Source: Anaerolineae bacterium
GTDB lineage: Bacteria > Chloroflexota > Anaerolineae > B4-G1 > SLSP01
DNA: 17,221 nt
Reading direction: 5' to 3'
Assembly: GCA_021107605.1 (NCBI GenBank)
Contig: JAIOSN010000199.1
Coordinates: 1-17,221, forward strand
Shown here: piece after piece, positions 15,049-17,221 of the stretch
How the letters are laid out: every line of letters starts with the position of its first letter
Position numbering within the stretch: the stretch's first letter is position 1
Notes under the pieces: generated by a model
Told to the model about the DNA's origin: nothing
Databases searched by the model: none
What the model saw: the letters and a program-made list of their open reading frames with translations, nothing else
Program-made: the position numbers and the translations under genes

Positions 15049-15798
15049 CTAATCGCTCTTTGGCTCTGCTGCTCCAGAATGTCCTGACATCTGTGTTTGT
15101 GAGCCTAATTTGATGCTTTCCACGTCTAGACGGTACCCTTGACCGCGTTCGCTGATTATGTAACGGGGTTCACGTGGTTCTGGCTCGACTTTCTGACGGA
15201 GATACCAGATGTAGAGTTTGAGGTAATCTCGGCGGTTGGCCTGTTCTTTTCCCCAAACACGCCGGAGCAGAGTGTCGTGGCTCACCGTGCGGCCAGCATC
15301 TTGGATGAGGGCCGAAAGCAGCGCAAACTCGGTGGGGGTCAAGGAGACTGTCTCCTCGTTGATCTTAACCTCGTGAGTATCCGAGTTGACCCAGAGCGGG
15401 CCAGCTTGGAAGATGGCTTGTTCGCCCCGGGCGCGCCTTGCGCGCGCCAGAGCGGCCTTGACACGTGTCACCAACTCCTTGTAGCCAAAGGGTTTGGTGA
15501 TGTAGTCGTCGGCTCCCAGACCTAAACCGTAGGTTACATTGTGCTCATCGCTCAACGCGGTTAGGAAGAGGGTGGGTGCGTCGGTGATATGTTGTAGCTT
15601 CTCGTAGACGTGCCACCCATCCATATCCGGCATCAAAATATCCAATAATATCAAGTCGGGTTCCTGCTTGCTGGCTAATTCTAACCCGTCTTTCCCATTG
15701 TCGGCAGCGGTAATCGCATATCCAGCGCGTTCCAAAAGTAACTGGATTAGTTGAGATAAGGCTGCATCATCCTCTATAAGTAGAATCTTCTCTTGCAT
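15049..15798 (-). CDS. OmpR/PhoB-family response regulator
   Basis: 249 residues. The receiver domain (about 3-117) has Glu9-Asp10-Asp11, phosphoacceptor Asp53 (LLDILMPDMDG), Thr80 and Lys102 (TKPFGYKEL), all as in active receivers. The winged-helix DNA-binding domain (about 130-226) reads LTPTEFALLSAL, then the recognition-helix region RRDYLKLYIWYLRQKVEPEP and ERGQGYRL. About 23 polar residues follow as a tail. SD AAGGAG (complement of 15806-15811) is 7 bases before the ATG. No histidine kinase is adjacent; the cotranscribed partner is the NACHT/HEAT protein. The regulator may control its own operon, but I cannot identify a direct-repeat operator with confidence. Confidence 0.95.
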   Translation of the reverse strand: MQEKILLIEDDAALSQLIQLLLERAGYAITAADNGKDGLELASKQEPDLILLDILMPDMDGWHVYEKLQHITDAPTLFLTALSDEHNVTYGLGLGADDYITKPFGYKELVTRVKAALARARRARGEQAIFQAGPLWVNSDTHEVKINEETVSLTPTEFALLSALIQDAGRTVSHDTLLRRVWGKEQANRRDYLKLYIWYLRQKVEPEPREPRYIISERGQGYRLDVESIKLGSQTQMSGHSGAAEPKSD

Positions 15799-15881
15799 AA
15801 TGCATCTCCTTGAGGGGGTAATTGTTAGGAAGCTCTCATGCTAATTCAAGACACTGGTCCTAAAAACCAATTATAGATTAG

Positions 15882-15909
15882 ATATTAAACTAGATTTCTA
15901 ACTTGTCAA
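15882..15909 (-). promoter_or_regulatory. Candidate promoter of the response regulator-NACHT/HEAT operon
   Basis: Reading the minus strand, a perfect TTGACA (15909-15904) is followed after 16 bases by TAATAT (15887-15882), about 84 bases before the regulator ATG. A second, perfect TATAAT lies further down (15875-15870) but is too far from the -35 to pair with it. The gap between the PBP-like gene and the regulator (15799-15952) is A/T rich and otherwise empty; only a 5-bp hairpin at the ACCGAGTTCGGT palindrome (15908-15919 region) is visible, too weak to call a terminator. Confidence 0.5.
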
Positions 15910-15952
15910 ACCGAGTTCGGTAAGAAAACGATTTGTGTTATCCGCTGAAAAA

Positions 15953-17221
15953 TCAGTTCGTGGAGCTGACAGCGAGTTTCAGTAGTTGCTGACCGGTTAG
16001 GGCACTATCTGCGTGGGTGGTGGGATTTTCCAGTAGTACGACGACTGCATAGCGGGGAGCTTGTTCCTGATCCAGACCGATGTACCAAGAGAGCTCGCGC
16101 TCTGGCCCGCCTAAAGCGTGAGCTAGATGCCCGATCTGACCAGCGTGCCACTCTGGCCAGAGCGCACGCAGTGCGGCGGCTGTGACGGGAGAGAGCACGG
16201 TAGTCGTGGTGGTCGGCACCGTGGGGCAACCGTCAATTGGCGTGGCTAAGAGGTGTAGTGGCGGACGTTTCCCGTCGTTCCCCACCGTGGCGGCGACGTT
16301 GAGCAATTGTAACGGTGTGACCAGCAGCGTGCCTTGCCCGCTGGCTTCAGCAGCCGGCGTGGTAGCTGTTATCTCGCGCTCGGCGGCGACGGTGGGGAGT
16401 TCCAGTGACGGCGGAGTGGTAAGTCCCCACTGGGCGAAAACTTCTTCTAGCCAGATGGCTCCTTCTCTCTTTCCTACTTTGGCGAATGGAGCCGGGCAAG
16501 CGGAACGGAGCGCGGCGCCCCAATCGCTCTCCGTCGGGGCGGTGAGACAGCCCCAAGTGACGCCATTGATGGCGAGTTCTGCTGCCAGCGGTAGCGGGGG
16601 CGTGGAGAGCCGGCCCTCTTCCAGTAGTGCGCCGAGGAGTACCGTCTCTAGAATACCGCCCGGTTGCGCCAAGCCTTGCGTGACGCGATTGAGGAGCGGG
16701 GCGGTGGGAGTATCGCGCAGCGTTTCCCATTGCTCTGTTACGGTGGCTGGGTTGTAGGTGGGTGTGGAGGCCAGCGCTAAAATCTCTCCGGTCTGGACGT
16801 CGGCCAGGACTGCGGCCCCTGACTGCCCGGCTAAGAGTTCCTGGGCTGCTCTTTGCAAGGAGGCATCTAGCGTCAACGGTACGGTAAGGCCTGCTGGGAA
16901 GCGGTGGAGCAGATCGTCCCAGGCTTGTTGCCAGGGGGAGCGTTGGGCCAGGCCGCGTAACGCGGTATCACAACTGTGCTCGATCCCGGCTGTGCCGTAA
17001 TCTAAGGTAGCGTATCCCACCACCGGCGCGGCGGCCGGGACGGGATAGCGACGTTCAACGAACCCGCTCTCGTCCACGGTGATTCCCGCCAAGAGGGTTC
17101 CCTGGCGATCTATGATGTTCCCACGTTGGATGCGCATCTCGTCCAACACCCGGTAAGGATTGCTGGCCTGCGTTTGCAGCTCGGTAGTGCGAATCACGGT
17201 CCATAACCCCGTGCCGAGGGC
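15953..17221 (-). CDS. PBP2/FtsI-family transpeptidase homologue lacking catalytic motifs (5' end outside window)
   Basis: At least 422 residues; the frame stays open to the window edge, where the end of an N-terminal membrane anchor is probably seen (GLWTVIRTTELQ). A GTG at 17197 is the first start-like codon inside, but the family pattern continues upstream of it. Counting from that GTG: the pedestal motif RGNIIDRQGTLLAG (25-38), RRYPVP...GYATLDYGTAGIE (49-73), and the transpeptidase fold from about 108 (LTLDASLQ, SGAAVLADVQTGEILALAS, PLLNRVTQG). The catalytic positions are altered: PGSTFK is PGGILE (Gly181 for Ser, Glu184 for Lys), SxN aligns with ACP (233-235), and the KTG strand reads GHLAHALGG before the conserved SWYIGL. 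The frame is intact with no stop, so this looks like a maintained pseudoenzyme, perhaps a scaffold in a division or elongation complex. Identity of fold: sure; role: inferred. Confidence 0.88.
   Translation of the reverse strand, partial: ALGTGLWTVIRTTELQTQASNPYRVLDEMRIQRGNIIDRQGTLLAGITVDESGFVERRYPVPAAAPVVGYATLDYGTAGIEHSCDTALRGLAQRSPWQQAWDDLLHRFPAGLTVPLTLDASLQRAAQELLAGQSGAAVLADVQTGEILALASTPTYNPATVTEQWETLRDTPTAPLLNRVTQGLAQPGGILETVLLGALLEEGRLSTPPLPLAAELAINGVTWGCLTAPTESDWGAALRSACPAPFAKVGKREGAIWLEEVFAQWGLTTPPSLELPTVAAEREITATTPAAEASGQGTLLVTPLQLLNVAATVGNDGKRPPLHLLATPIDGCPTVPTTTTTVLSPVTAAALRALWPEWHAGQIGHLAHALGGPERELSWYIGLDQEQAPRYAVVVLLENPTTHADSALTGQQLLKLAVSSTN

Noticed and set aside
16182..16757. 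Open frame of 191 codons on the plus strand opposite the PBP-like gene
   Set aside because: The translation is low-complexity (Ser/Val/Gly/Ala rich) and mirrors codon bias of the minus-strand gene, which has clear family motifs.
15953..17221. Frameshifted or pseudogenised ordinary PBP
   Set aside because: The frame is open throughout and conserved blocks on both sides of each altered motif stay in register, so the losses are substitutions and not sequencing shifts.

Overview
The window looks like chromosomal DNA of a free-living bacterium, most likely a member of the Chloroflexota (Anaerolineae/Caldilineae-like). Support for this is indirect: a conserved rpmH-rnpA-yidD-yidC-khpB-parA core, a 'toast-rack' lipoprotein, PAS/GAF-rich soluble sensor kinases, a four-cysteine ValRS knuckle, and a decayed dispersed intergenic repeat of a type common in that phylum. 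Gene density is high, starts mostly have good Shine-Dalgarno sequences, and I see no prophage, insertion sequence, CRISPR array or RNA gene.

Layout. Bases 1-1406 (+) are the C-terminal half of valS. A 395-bp gap follows, filled with nested inverted copies of degenerate repeats. Next come a lipoprotein with a beta-solenoid repeat (1802-2611, +) with its own terminator, and a two-gene signalling operon: a PAS-PAS-GAF-GAF-HisKA_2 kinase (2792-5458) and a receiver-HisKA hybrid (5500-6621). Convergent to these is rsgA (6637-7620, -). A near-consensus promoter at 7724-7752 and a structured leader then drive the ribosome/membrane-biogenesis operon rpmH, rnpA, yidD, a PQQ-type beta-propeller lipoprotein, yidC, khpB/jag and parA (7874-12528, +). 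It closes with a perfect hairpin terminator. The right side is on the minus strand: a PBP2/FtsI-family protein cut by the window edge (15953-17221), then a PhoB-type response regulator (15049-15798) directly abutting a membrane-anchored NACHT-like NTPase with C-terminal HEAT repeats (12601-15048).

How the genes fit. The central operon joins translation (L34), tRNA 5' processing (RnpA), membrane protein insertion (YidD, YidC), RNA binding linked to growth (KhpB) and chromosome segregation (ParA). The extra member is the extracytoplasmic eight-motif propeller between yidD and yidC, a plausible accessory of membrane insertion or folding.

The most striking observations are proteins that keep a recognisable fold but lose their diagnostic residues. 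The PBP homologue has lost all three catalytic motifs (Ser to Gly and Lys to Glu in SxxK; SxN and KTG gone). KhpB lacks the GXXG loop of its KH domain. The NACHT-like protein has Arg for Lys in its P-loop and lacks the usual sensor Arg. In addition, rpmH encodes an L34 with a 23-residue extra tail and lies in the same reading frame as rnpA, separated from it by a single UGA.
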